DNA from: JAVXAG01 sp036660615
GTDB taxonomy: Bacteria > Bacillota > Clostridia > Peptostreptococcales > Anaerovoracaceae
Length of the DNA stretch: 10,980 nucleotides
Reading direction: 5' to 3'
Assembly: GCA_036660615.1 (NCBI GenBank)
Contig: JAVXAG010000063.1
Coordinates: 1-10,980 of the forward strand
Shown here: positions 1-5,646 of the stretch, piece by piece
How positions within the stretch are numbered: position 1 is the first letter of the stretch
Layout: each line of letters starts with the position of its first letter
The notes under the pieces: generated by a model
Told to the model about the DNA's origin: nothing
The model's input: only the letters and a program-made list of their open reading frames with translations
The model's database searches: none
Translations under genes and position numbers: made by a program

Positions 1-38
1 TTTTGGCAGAGGATATTTTGGCAGAAGACATTTTGGCA
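1..38. repeat. 15-bp tandem repeat, 2.5 copies, cut by window edge
   Basis: The unit TTTTGGCAGARGAYA occurs at 1-15 and 16-30, with a partial third copy (TTTTGGCA) at 31-38. The two full copies differ at two positions only, both transitions. In the frame read from position 3 both differences fall on third codon positions (GAG/GAA, GAT/GAC), so each unit would encode the same five residues, LAEDI. The array probably extends to the left of the window. Confidence 0.75.
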
Positions 39-125
39 TATCCACAGACTACATATTCCCATTGTGACATAATCATATCAATGATGTGGATCACATTGGG
101 TATTTTTTTTAAGGAAAAGAATTAG
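3..125 (+). CDS. possible C-terminal end of an upstream repeat-containing protein (partial)
   Basis: The frame beginning at position 3 is open from the window edge to a TAG at 123-125. It reads two LAEDI repeats, then a polar stretch (YPQTTYSHCD), then a hydrophobic segment (IIISMMWITLGIFF) and a basic end (KEKN), which could be a membrane-inserted tail. In its favour, the two differences between the DNA repeat copies are silent in this frame and change residues in the other two frames. It also stops just before the promoter at 141. Against it, an imperfect hairpin followed by eight T residues lies inside it (58-110), which fits better with non-coding DNA after a gene that stopped earlier. 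No family is recognised. Treat it as a tentative partial gene. Confidence 0.25.
   Translation: MAEDILAEDILAYPQTTYSHCDIIISMMWITLGIFFKEKN
58..110 (+). terminator. possible intrinsic terminator of the upstream gene
   Basis: CCCATTGTGA (58-67) pairs with TCACATTGGG (91-100) with one mismatch. An inner five-pair hairpin (ATCAT 72-76 with ATGAT 81-85) lies within the loop. Eight T residues follow at 103-110. The long, partly unpaired interior makes it less than ideal, but the GC-rich base of the stem and the T tract fit a rho-independent terminator for a gene to the left of the window. Confidence 0.5.
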
Positions 126-140
126 GCGAGATTAAAAATA

Positions 141-170
141 TTGCAATTTATATATTAAACGTAGTATAAT
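141..170 (+). promoter_or_regulatory. sigma-A-type promoter of the HTH-U32-ABC-F operon
   Basis: A -35 box TTGCAA (141-146) and a perfect -10 box TATAAT (165-170) are separated by 18 bp. Transcription would start near 177, leaving a short leader with the ribosome binding site AGGGAGG (188-194) seven bases before the GTG at 202. It is the only good promoter ahead of the three closely spaced genes that follow. Confidence 0.8.
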
Positions 171-201
171 ATAACCACGCAAAGCGAAGGGAGGAGCTAT
201 A

Positions 202-396
202 GTGGAGCGAAGTGAATGGGTAAAAGAAATAAGAAAAACTACAGGAATGAACAGAAAAGACTTTGCCGAGCATTTGGGCATACCTTTACGGACTGTAGAA
301 GACTGGGAAGCGGGGAGAAGAACGCCACCAGAGTACATACCTAGACTTATAGAATATACATTAAAATACGAAGAATTGATCGATAATAGAAAATAG
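202..396 (+). CDS. small helix-turn-helix DNA-binding protein
   Basis: This 64-residue protein consists almost entirely of one helix-turn-helix domain of the XRE/Cro type. The core runs from about residue 16 to 50, with the typical pattern RKDFAEHLGIPLRTVEDWEAG (RKDFAEHLGI then PLRTVEDWEAG), in which the second helix (TVEDWEAG) would be the recognition helix. It starts at GTG, chosen because AGGGAGG lies seven bases upstream and an upstream consensus promoter fits. There is no toxin partner next to it. It ends nine bases before the U32 gene, whose ribosome binding site overlaps its stop codon, so the two are almost certainly co-transcribed. Being first in the operon, it may regulate the operon itself, but this is inference. 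Single-domain proteins of this kind can also be antitoxin-like. Confidence 0.85.
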   Translation: MERSEWVKEIRKTTGMNRKDFAEHLGIPLRTVEDWEAGRRTPPEYIPRLIEYTLKYEELIDNRK

Positions 397-405
397 GAGA
401 AAAAG

Positions 406-2649
406 ATGACTGAACTATTGGCTCCGGCTGGTAATATGGAAGCATTAAAAGCTGCAATCTCTAACGGAGCAGACGCAGTTTATTTGGGGATGCAAAAATT
501 TGGTGCACGTGCATACTCTTCTAACTTTGACTTAGAAACATTAGAAGAAGCCGTTGTATATGCCCATCTTAGAGATGTTAAAATATATGTGACAATGAAT
601 ACAATTGTTTTCGAAGACGAGATTAAAGAAATGAAAGAGCAACTTAAAAGGCTCAATGAAATGGGAGTTGATGGAGTTATTGTACAAGATTTAGTCGCCT
701 TTGATTACATAGTCAAAAACTTTGTGGACATGGAGGCCCATTGTTCGACACAGATGGGAATAGACGATGTGGATGGGACATTTCTTTGCAAAGAGCTTGG
801 CGCAAAGCGAGTTGTTTTGGCAAGAGAAGTGGATATTGATACAGCAAAAGAAATAAAAAGAATTGTACAGATACCTTTGGAGATATTTGTTCATGGGGCG
901 CTGTGCTTGTCATATTCAGGCAATTGCCTTATGTCGGGGCTTATTGGCTACCGAAGTGGTAATCGTGGAAGGTGCGTAGGATCGTGTCGCAAACTGTATG
1001 AGCTAATAGACAAAACCACTAATACTTCCCTTGGAAAAAGTTATATTTTGTCAACAAAGGATTTAAACACAATCGACAATATAGATGAAATTAGAGAGAT
1101 TGACTCCCTAAAGATAGAAGGCCGAATGAAAGAAGCGGTCTATGTTGCAAATGTTGTATCCAAGTATAGATTGGCATTAGATGGAAAAGCAGATGCCGAA
1201 GATAAAGAAAACCTAAAGAAAACCTTTAATAGAACATATACTAAAGGTTATTTGCTTCACGAAGATCCTAAAGACATTACTAATATTCAAAGACCTAATA
1301 ACTTTGGTTACGAAATAGGGGTAATTACTAAATCATTCAAGGGAATGTATGAGATAACGCTTAACAAGGTTTTAAATCAAAACGATATAATAAGAATTGA
1401 CCATGATAAAGAAGACGTCAACTTATCAGTCACAAAACTATACGATAAAGACGGAAACCTGATAAATAAGGCAGAGAATATTTGCTACATTAAAATCAAA
1501 GAGAAACTTTCTATTGGAGATATAGTGTATAAAACCAAGGATTTTTTGTACTATAAAGAACTGGATGCCATATTAGACAAAGAGTTTAAGCGCTTTAATC
1601 TTGACATTAAAGTGTACGCTTACCCTGAATCAAATTTGGTTATAGACGCAGAGGGGCTAGGAGTCCAATGTCTATATGAGGGCAAAGAAATCTTAGGAGA
1701 GGCAATTAATAACCCTACCACCAAGGAGCAAGTTGTAAAACAGTTTTCAAGGTTAAATGACACAGTCTTTGCCTTGGGAAAGGTGGAATTTGAAGAGTAT
1801 AATGCATTTATTCCGGCAAAATTGCTTAACGCCGCTAGAGTTGACATCGTCAAGAGGCTGTATGAATTAAAGCTAAATGGCCAACCAAATAGAACTAAGT
1901 CCGAAATTGTAAAAAAGAAAATATCTTTTGAGCCTAAAAAGCCATATCTTACGGCGACTGTTACAACAAAAGAGCAGTACGACATATGCGTCAAGTGCGG
2001 CATAAAAGAGGTATATTTTGACAATATTATAAGAAGAAATCAAAACACATATGAAGAAAAAGAAGGCCAGTTACTTATCGGGGGATATGGTGGGGTTTAC
2101 CATTACAGGGAAACTAATCCCTTTGTTACTGATTATTCTTTGAATGTAGTAAATTCAGTGAGTTGCTATGAGCTGCATAGATTAGGCGCCAAAAGGGTTA
2201 GCCTATCCTATGAATTAAACAAAAATCAGATTGGGGCGCTAATAGATGGGTATTATAAAGAAAACCAAGGTTACCCTGCCTTGGAAATGGTGGTTTATGG
2301 TAGAGCGCCTTTACTAGTCACCAAGTATTGCCCACTTAAAAAAATGGGGCAATGTGGGGTTTGCAGGACAAAGTCTTATGAAATAGAGGACGAATATGGT
2401 TCGTTCCCTATTCTATCCCATAGTGACTGCACCACCACGATAATAAACGGTAAAATATTGAACCTATTAGATGAAATGCCATTTATAAATGGGGTAGAGG
2501 CATTTAGATTAAACTTTACCATCGAATCTGAAGAGGAAGTGGCTACGGTGGTCAAGGCAGCTTTAGGCAAATTAAGTGGTTCATTGAATAAATCTCTTTT
2601 TAATCAGGCGACTGATACCAGAGGTCACTTTAATAAAGAAATTATATAG
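406..2649 (+). CDS. U32 family protein, RlhA-like (23S rRNA hydroxylase type), with DUF3656-like middle domain
   Basis: This 747-residue protein belongs to family U32, historically called collagenase-like peptidases but including RNA hydroxylation enzymes. The U32 signature is fully present at residues 159-177: E-x-F-x-x-G-A-L-C-x4-G-N-C-x-x-S, with C167 and C174, followed by C190 and C194 in GNRGRCVGSC. A middle region (about 380-500), containing FIPAKLLNAARVDIVKRL, resembles DUF3656. A second U32-like half (about 510-700) carries C642, C650, C653 and C675, probably metal- or cluster-binding. This two-part layout matches E. coli RlhA (YdcP), which makes 5-hydroxycytidine at C2501 of 23S rRNA, rather than the shorter TrhP (YegQ) that hydroxylates tRNA U34; the E. 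coli protein is somewhat shorter. The start ATG follows AGGAG (395-399). It is second in an operon and 17 bases before the ABC-F gene. The hydroxylase assignment is by family resemblance; a peptidase role is not excluded. Confidence 0.88.
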   Translation: MTELLAPAGNMEALKAAISNGADAVYLGMQKFGARAYSSNFDLETLEEAVVYAHLRDVKIYVTMNTIVFEDEIKEMKEQLKRLNEMGVDGVIVQDLVAFDYIVKNFVDMEAHCSTQMGIDDVDGTFLCKELGAKRVVLAREVDIDTAKEIKRIVQIPLEIFVHGALCLSYSGNCLMSGLIGYRSGNRGRCVGSCRKLYELIDKTTNTSLGKSYILSTKDLNTIDNIDEIREIDSLKIEGRMKEAVYVANVVSKYRLALDGKADAEDKENLKKTFNRTYTKGYLLHEDPKDITNIQRPNNFGYEIGVITKSFKGMYEITLNKVLNQNDIIRIDHDKEDVNLSVTKLYDKDGNLINKAENICYIKIKEKLSIGDIVYKTKDFLYYKELDAILDKEFKRFNLDIKVYAYPESNLVIDAEGLGVQCLYEGKEILGEAINNPTTKEQVVKQFSRLNDTVFALGKVEFEEYNAFIPAKLLNAARVDIVKRLYELKLNGQPNRTKSEIVKKKISFEPKKPYLTATVTTKEQYDICVKCGIKEVYFDNIIRRNQNTYEEKEGQLLIGGYGGVYHYRETNPFVTDYSLNVVNSVSCYELHRLGAKRVSLSYELNKNQIGALIDGYYKENQGYPALEMVVYGRAPLLVTKYCPLKKMGQCGVCRTKSYEIEDEYGSFPILSHSDCTTTIINGKILNLLDEMPFINGVEAFRLNFTIESEEEVATVVKAALGKLSGSLNKSLFNQATDTRGHFNKEII

Positions 2650-2666
2650 AAAAGAGGACAACAGAA

Positions 2667-4424
2667 ATGATTCAAGTAGAAAAGCTCTCTTATGGTTTTC
2701 CTGCAAAAGATTTATATAGAGAAATTTCCTTTAAATTGGAGATTGGGCAGCATTGCGCCCTTATTGGCAGCAACGGAACGGGCAAATCAACTTTGGTTGA
2801 TATGATCATTCACCCAGACGATTATTTATACGATGGAAAAATAACTAAAGATGAAAGATGCAGAATTGGATATGCAAGTCAGTTTTGTGTTAGAGATATT
2901 GCACAGGAACGTACAGTTTTAGAATATTTAGGTGAACGATTTTTGGATAACCAGAGAGATATTGCGCAGGTTTGTGAAGCAATGGCTACGGCTGGTGAGG
3001 AAATAGATAGTTTGCTAGAAAGATATCAGACATTACTAGATGTACATGATGCAATGGACGGAGATAATTTCCAAAGCAACATAAAAAAACAGTTGTATGT
3101 GGCAAGAATGGGTGATTTAGAAAAAACCAAGCTTTCACAGATTAGCGGTGGAGAATATAAGGTAATGCAGATTATGAGAGAAATGCTTTTAGCTCCTAAC
3201 CTGCTTGTTTTAGACGAACCAGATGTATTTTTGGATTTCGGAAACTTAAATAGTCTTTGCCAGTTGATTAACCAGTATAAGGGAACTTTATTAGTGGTTA
3301 CACACAACCGATACCTGCTAAATCACTGCTTTGACAAAGTATTGCATTTGGAAAATGAGGATATTCAGGAGTACGATGGAAACTACACAGAATACCGTTG
3401 TTCTATTTTGAAAGAGAAGTTAAAGCTGAAGTTGCAGAATGTTGCAGAGCAAGAAAAAATAATGCATACAGCGGAAATGGTTGATATTTTACGCAAAAGA
3501 GCAACCGTAATGGTTAACCCTGTAATAGGCAGATCTGTAAACGCTAAACAATCACAGCTGGATCGCTTGCGTATGCGCCAGATAAAGGCTCCTTTTATTG
3601 AGATGCGAAAACCGTATATCCAACTACCGACAGTAAATATTGATCCAGAACATGAAGGCGATCTAAAATCTACAGTTTTAACCATAAAAGATTATCAAGT
3701 CAAATTTGATAAGAGCATATTGGAAAACGTTGATTTTCAATTGCTTGCAGGAGAAAAAGTAGCGATAGTTGGTGCCAATGGAACGGGTAAAACTACTTTG
3801 ATAAGTGATATTTTGGAAAACAATCACCCTTCTATTCATATTGACGAAAATGTAAGCTATAGGTGTTTGTCACAGCGTCAAGGCGAGAACATAGATGAAA
3901 ATAAAACGGTGTATGAGATTATGCTAGATGAAGGCTTTCCCGCAAAGGAACTCATCAGGGAATATCTTGCAAAATACTGCTTGGAGGGAGAAACCTTAGA
4001 TCAAAAGGCAGGCAAATTATCAGGTGGAGAGCAAAACCTACTGCAGATTGCTATGATTGCCATTTCGGGAGCAGAGCTTTTGATTATGGATGAACCGACT
4101 AGCCATTTGGATATTTATGCCCAAATCGCTCTAGAAAACGCGATCGCTAATTATAAAGGAACAATTTTAATGGTTACTCATGACTTCTATTTGGTGGCAA
4201 ATTGTGCTGACTATGTGCTTCTTATAGAGGATAATACTGTTAGACGTATGAGAACCAGAACATTCCGCAAAATGGTATACGATAAATACTTTGATCAGAG
4301 GTATTTGGAAATAGATAAGAAAAAGCAGGAGTTAGAAGGTGACATAACGGTGGCATTCAAAAAGAATGATCTTGAAACTGTGGAAAAGTTGTGCAACCAG
4401 CTAGAGGAACTGAGTCAAGAATAA
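2667..4424 (+). CDS. ABC-F family ATPase (ribosome-associated type)
   Basis: This 585-residue protein has two ABC nucleotide-binding domains in one chain and no membrane segment, the ABC-F layout. Domain 1 has Walker A GSNGTGKST (34-42), signature ISGGE (159-163), Walker B LLVLDEP (179-185) and switch H213. Domain 2 has Walker A GANGTGKTT (369-377), signature LSGGE (451-455), Walker B LLIMDEPTSHLD (471-482) and switch H505. The linker (about 245-335) is charged and helical, as in the tRNA-contacting linker of ABC-F proteins. A short charged helical tail (545-585) follows. Domain 1 is divergent after Walker B, reading DEPDVFLDF where the family norm is DEPTNHLD, although both catalytic Glu residues (E184, E476) remain. 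ABC-F proteins bind the ribosomal E site and act as translation factors or antibiotic-protection factors; which applies here cannot be told. The ribosome binding site AAGAGGAC (2652-2659) sets the start. It is the third gene of the operon. Confidence 0.9.
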   Translation: MIQVEKLSYGFPAKDLYREISFKLEIGQHCALIGSNGTGKSTLVDMIIHPDDYLYDGKITKDERCRIGYASQFCVRDIAQERTVLEYLGERFLDNQRDIAQVCEAMATAGEEIDSLLERYQTLLDVHDAMDGDNFQSNIKKQLYVARMGDLEKTKLSQISGGEYKVMQIMREMLLAPNLLVLDEPDVFLDFGNLNSLCQLINQYKGTLLVVTHNRYLLNHCFDKVLHLENEDIQEYDGNYTEYRCSILKEKLKLKLQNVAEQEKIMHTAEMVDILRKRATVMVNPVIGRSVNAKQSQLDRLRMRQIKAPFIEMRKPYIQLPTVNIDPEHEGDLKSTVLTIKDYQVKFDKSILENVDFQLLAGEKVAIVGANGTGKTTLISDILENNHPSIHIDENVSYRCLSQRQGENIDENKTVYEIMLDEGFPAKELIREYLAKYCLEGETLDQKAGKLSGGEQNLLQIAMIAISGAELLIMDEPTSHLDIYAQIALENAIANYKGTILMVTHDFYLVANCADYVLLIEDNTVRRMRTRTFRKMVYDKYFDQRYLEIDKKKQELEGDITVAFKKNDLETVEKLCNQLEELSQE

Positions 4425-4464
4425 TAAGAAGGCAATATTTTAGGGAAGTTATTAAATATTCAGA

Positions 4465-4495
4465 TTGACTTTACCCCAGTGGTAGGGGTTATAAT
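4465..4495 (+). promoter_or_regulatory. promoter with 19-bp spacer and internal dyad, MerR-type architecture
   Basis: The -35 box TTGACT (4465-4470) and -10 box TATAAT (4490-4495) are both near consensus but 19 bp apart, too far for efficient unaided sigma-A recognition. Within the spacer lies a dyad, ACCCC (4473-4477) and GGGGT (4485-4489), centred at 4481, almost exactly mid-spacer (4480). MerR-family activators bind such dyads and twist the DNA to realign the boxes. Transcription would begin near 4502, giving a leader of about 37 bases before the ATG at 4539. No MerR-type gene is visible in the window. Confidence 0.6.
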
Positions 4496-4538
4496 GAGTA
4501 TATAGATGATTTTAGCTATAAGATTGCAGGAGGGCATT

Positions 4539-4844
4539 ATGGACAACAAAGAAAATATGGGAATGTATAAAAACATTGACAAAATTGATGTATTAGACGA
4601 TGGAACTATGACAGTAGCTTTGAAAAATGGTCGTGAGGCAATAATTGAAATTATTAAACTAAATGATAAATTTAAGGCAGCTGTTTATAGATGGTTTGGG
4701 CCTAACTATGTAGAGAAAAAACCAAAAAGTATTTTGATTGAATTAGGAAAACATGATGCCTACCAGGAGTGTGCCAAAGAGGCTTTAGGTTGGGTTGACG
4801 AGAATCCTATTGAATTTATTCCGATAGAAGAAAAAGAAATATAA
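4539..4844 (+). CDS. conserved-looking small protein of unknown function
   Basis: The protein has 101 residues and I do not recognise a family. It starts at ATG 4539, supported by AGGAGG (4528-4533) five bases upstream. An in-frame ATG at 4506 would add eleven residues but has no ribosome binding site and lies only a few bases after the predicted transcription start. The sequence is soluble and mixed alpha/beta: strand-like stretches (KIDVLDDGTMTVALKNGREAIIEI as KIDVLDDG, TMTVAL, EAIIEI), a central basic aromatic patch (KAAVYRWFGPNYVEKKPK), a helical segment (HDAYQECAKEALGWV), and an acidic tail. There are no signal peptide, membrane helix or paired metal-binding cysteines (a single Cys). It has its own MerR-like promoter and an intrinsic terminator at 4951-4989, so it seems to be a single-gene unit, although weak read-through from the ABC-F gene is possible. 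Confidence 0.75.
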   Translation: MDNKENMGMYKNIDKIDVLDDGTMTVALKNGREAIIEIIKLNDKFKAAVYRWFGPNYVEKKPKSILIELGKHDAYQECAKEALGWVDENPIEFIPIEEKEI

Positions 4845-4874
4845 AACAAATACAGTTTACTATTTGTGGGGATA

Positions 4875-4942
4875 TAAATACAGCATTTTATGGTAGTCTT
4901 TTATAAATCCGAAAAAAAGACAAAGTAACAATGCTGTATTTA
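4875..4942. repeat. 13-bp perfect inverted repeat enclosing a second hairpin
   Basis: TAAATACAGCATT (4875-4887) is exactly complementary to AATGCTGTATTTA (4930-4942). Inside, GTCTTTT (4896-4902) pairs with AAAAGAC (4915-4921) around a 12-base loop. Between outer and inner stems are two eight-base segments (4888-4895, 4922-4929) that hardly pair. It lies 30 bases after the stop of the 4539 gene and just before a terminator, so the transcript of that gene would contain it. No target-site duplication flanks it, so a miniature transposon is not supported. It may be a structured 3' UTR, an RNA processing site or a small RNA. Confidence 0.7.
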
Positions 4943-4950
4943 AAAGAACG

Positions 4951-4989
4951 AAGAGAATCAGGTGACAATAACACATCGGGTTCTTTTTT
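4951..4989 (+). terminator. intrinsic terminator after the 4539 gene
   Basis: AAGAGAATC (4951-4959) pairs with GGTTCTTTT (4979-4987), including two G-T wobbles. After one A/G mismatch the stem continues as GGTG (4961-4964) with CATC (4974-4977), closing a nine-base loop. Six T residues (4984-4989) form the U tract. Total stem is about 13 pairs. An alternative pairing AAAAGAAC (4942-4949) with GTTCTTTT (4980-4987) competes with it and overlaps the inverted repeat to its left. Confidence 0.7.
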
Positions 4990-5038
4990 ATTTGAGCTAA
5001 TACATAATTATTTTTTGGTGGTGGAAAATATAACTATG

Positions 5039-5047
5039 TGATAAAAT
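5039..5047 (+). promoter_or_regulatory. extended -10 promoter of the integrase-domain gene
   Basis: TG at 5039-5040, one base, then TAAAAT (5042-5047) forms an extended -10 element. No convincing -35 box is found at 16-18 bp upstream (the area holds TGGTGG, preceded by a run of T). The leader would run about 50 bases to the ATG at 5105, with GGTGGGAG (5091-5098) as ribosome binding site. Confidence 0.45.
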
Positions 5048-5104
5048 CAATAATATAGAGAAATAATAGCTACAACAAAAAAGAAATATAGGTGGGAGAA
5101 AAAT

Positions 5105-5536
5105 ATGGATTATGAAATGCAGGCAGCAGAGAATAGAAAAGAGAATGAAAAATGTTTAAAGATTTTTGAAAATGATCTCAAAGCAAAAGGTCTATCAGAA
5201 AAAACAATAGAAATGCATTTGTTTAATGTTGAGTTTTATATAAACACATTTTTGAATGATATAAATTTGCTTCCAATGGATCAAGGGTTTGGGAAAATTG
5301 CCGAATTTCTTGGGTATTGGTATATCAGAAATGCCATGTGGTCTACCTGCCAATCAATTAAAGATTCAAGTGTAGGCATAAAAAAGTTTTATAAGTGTAT
5401 GATGGAAAATAATAAGATAGATGGTTGCGACTATAAAATGCTTTGCGGTACTATTAAGACATGCATGCCAGAATGGCTATTGGCAATGGAAGAATATAAC
5501 GATTTTGATAGCGATGATGACATGTACAACTTTTAA
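5105..5536 (+). CDS. stand-alone integrase/recombinase core-binding (SAM-like) domain protein
   Basis: This 143-residue protein resembles the N-terminal SAM-like core-binding domain of tyrosine recombinases: FENDLKAKGLSEKTIEMHLF at residues 20-39 is the typical first helix and turn (KGLSEKTIxxH), followed by helices to about residue 130 with the SSVGIKKFYKCM segment typical of the fourth helix. There is no catalytic domain: no Arg-His-Arg set and no tyrosine nucleophile, and the gene ends in an acidic tail (DFDSDDDMYNF). After the stop there is no continuing frame that would restore one, so this does not look like a recent truncation. Small proteins of this kind occur alone in Clostridia and are often labelled recombinase by domain match. 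Possible roles are DNA binding or a structural function; recombination by itself is unlikely. The start follows GGTGGGAG (5091-5098). Confidence 0.75.
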   Translation: MDYEMQAAENRKENEKCLKIFENDLKAKGLSEKTIEMHLFNVEFYINTFLNDINLLPMDQGFGKIAEFLGYWYIRNAMWSTCQSIKDSSVGIKKFYKCMMENNKIDGCDYKMLCGTIKTCMPEWLLAMEEYNDFDSDDDMYNF

Positions 5537-5572
5537 GCTGTTAAAAATTCACATTGGAAAATATAAAAACTG

Positions 5573-5602
5573 CTGTCATTTTTTACTAAAATGGATTATA
5601 AT
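5573..5602 (+). promoter_or_regulatory. promoter of the transglutaminase-like gene
   Basis: A perfect -10 box TATAAT (5597-5602) is preceded 18 bp upstream by CTGTCA (5573-5578), a four-of-six match to the -35 consensus. The leader is about 35 bases, and the strong ribosome binding site AAGGAGGA (5633-5640) sits six bases before the ATG at 5647, which suggests good expression. Confidence 0.55.
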
Positions 5603-5646
5603 GTGTTTGTAAGTGTAACAATAAAATAATAAAAGGAGGAACTAAA

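Noticed and set aside
132..2570. Open frames on the minus strand opposite the HTH and U32 genes
   Set aside because: They have no ribosome binding site or family resemblance and lie opposite well-supported genes.
3026..3685. Open minus-strand frames inside the ABC-F gene
   Set aside because: They overlap Walker and signature motifs of the real gene and encode Ser/Cys/Ile-rich sequence typical of antisense reading.
4434..4460. Inverted repeat AATATTT/AAATATT after the ABC-F gene as a terminator
   Set aside because: It is AT-only, seven pairs, with no T tract; probably not functional.
4506..4538. Upstream in-frame ATG as start of the 4539 gene
   Set aside because: There is no ribosome binding site, and it falls within a few bases of the predicted transcription start; ATG 4539 has a good AGGAGG.
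4875..4942. The nested inverted repeat as a miniature transposon
   Set aside because: The flanks show no target-site duplication, and no second copy was seen in the window.
5421..5612. Alternative frame overlapping the end of the integrase-domain gene
   Set aside because: It starts inside that gene without a ribosome binding site, and its residues look random.
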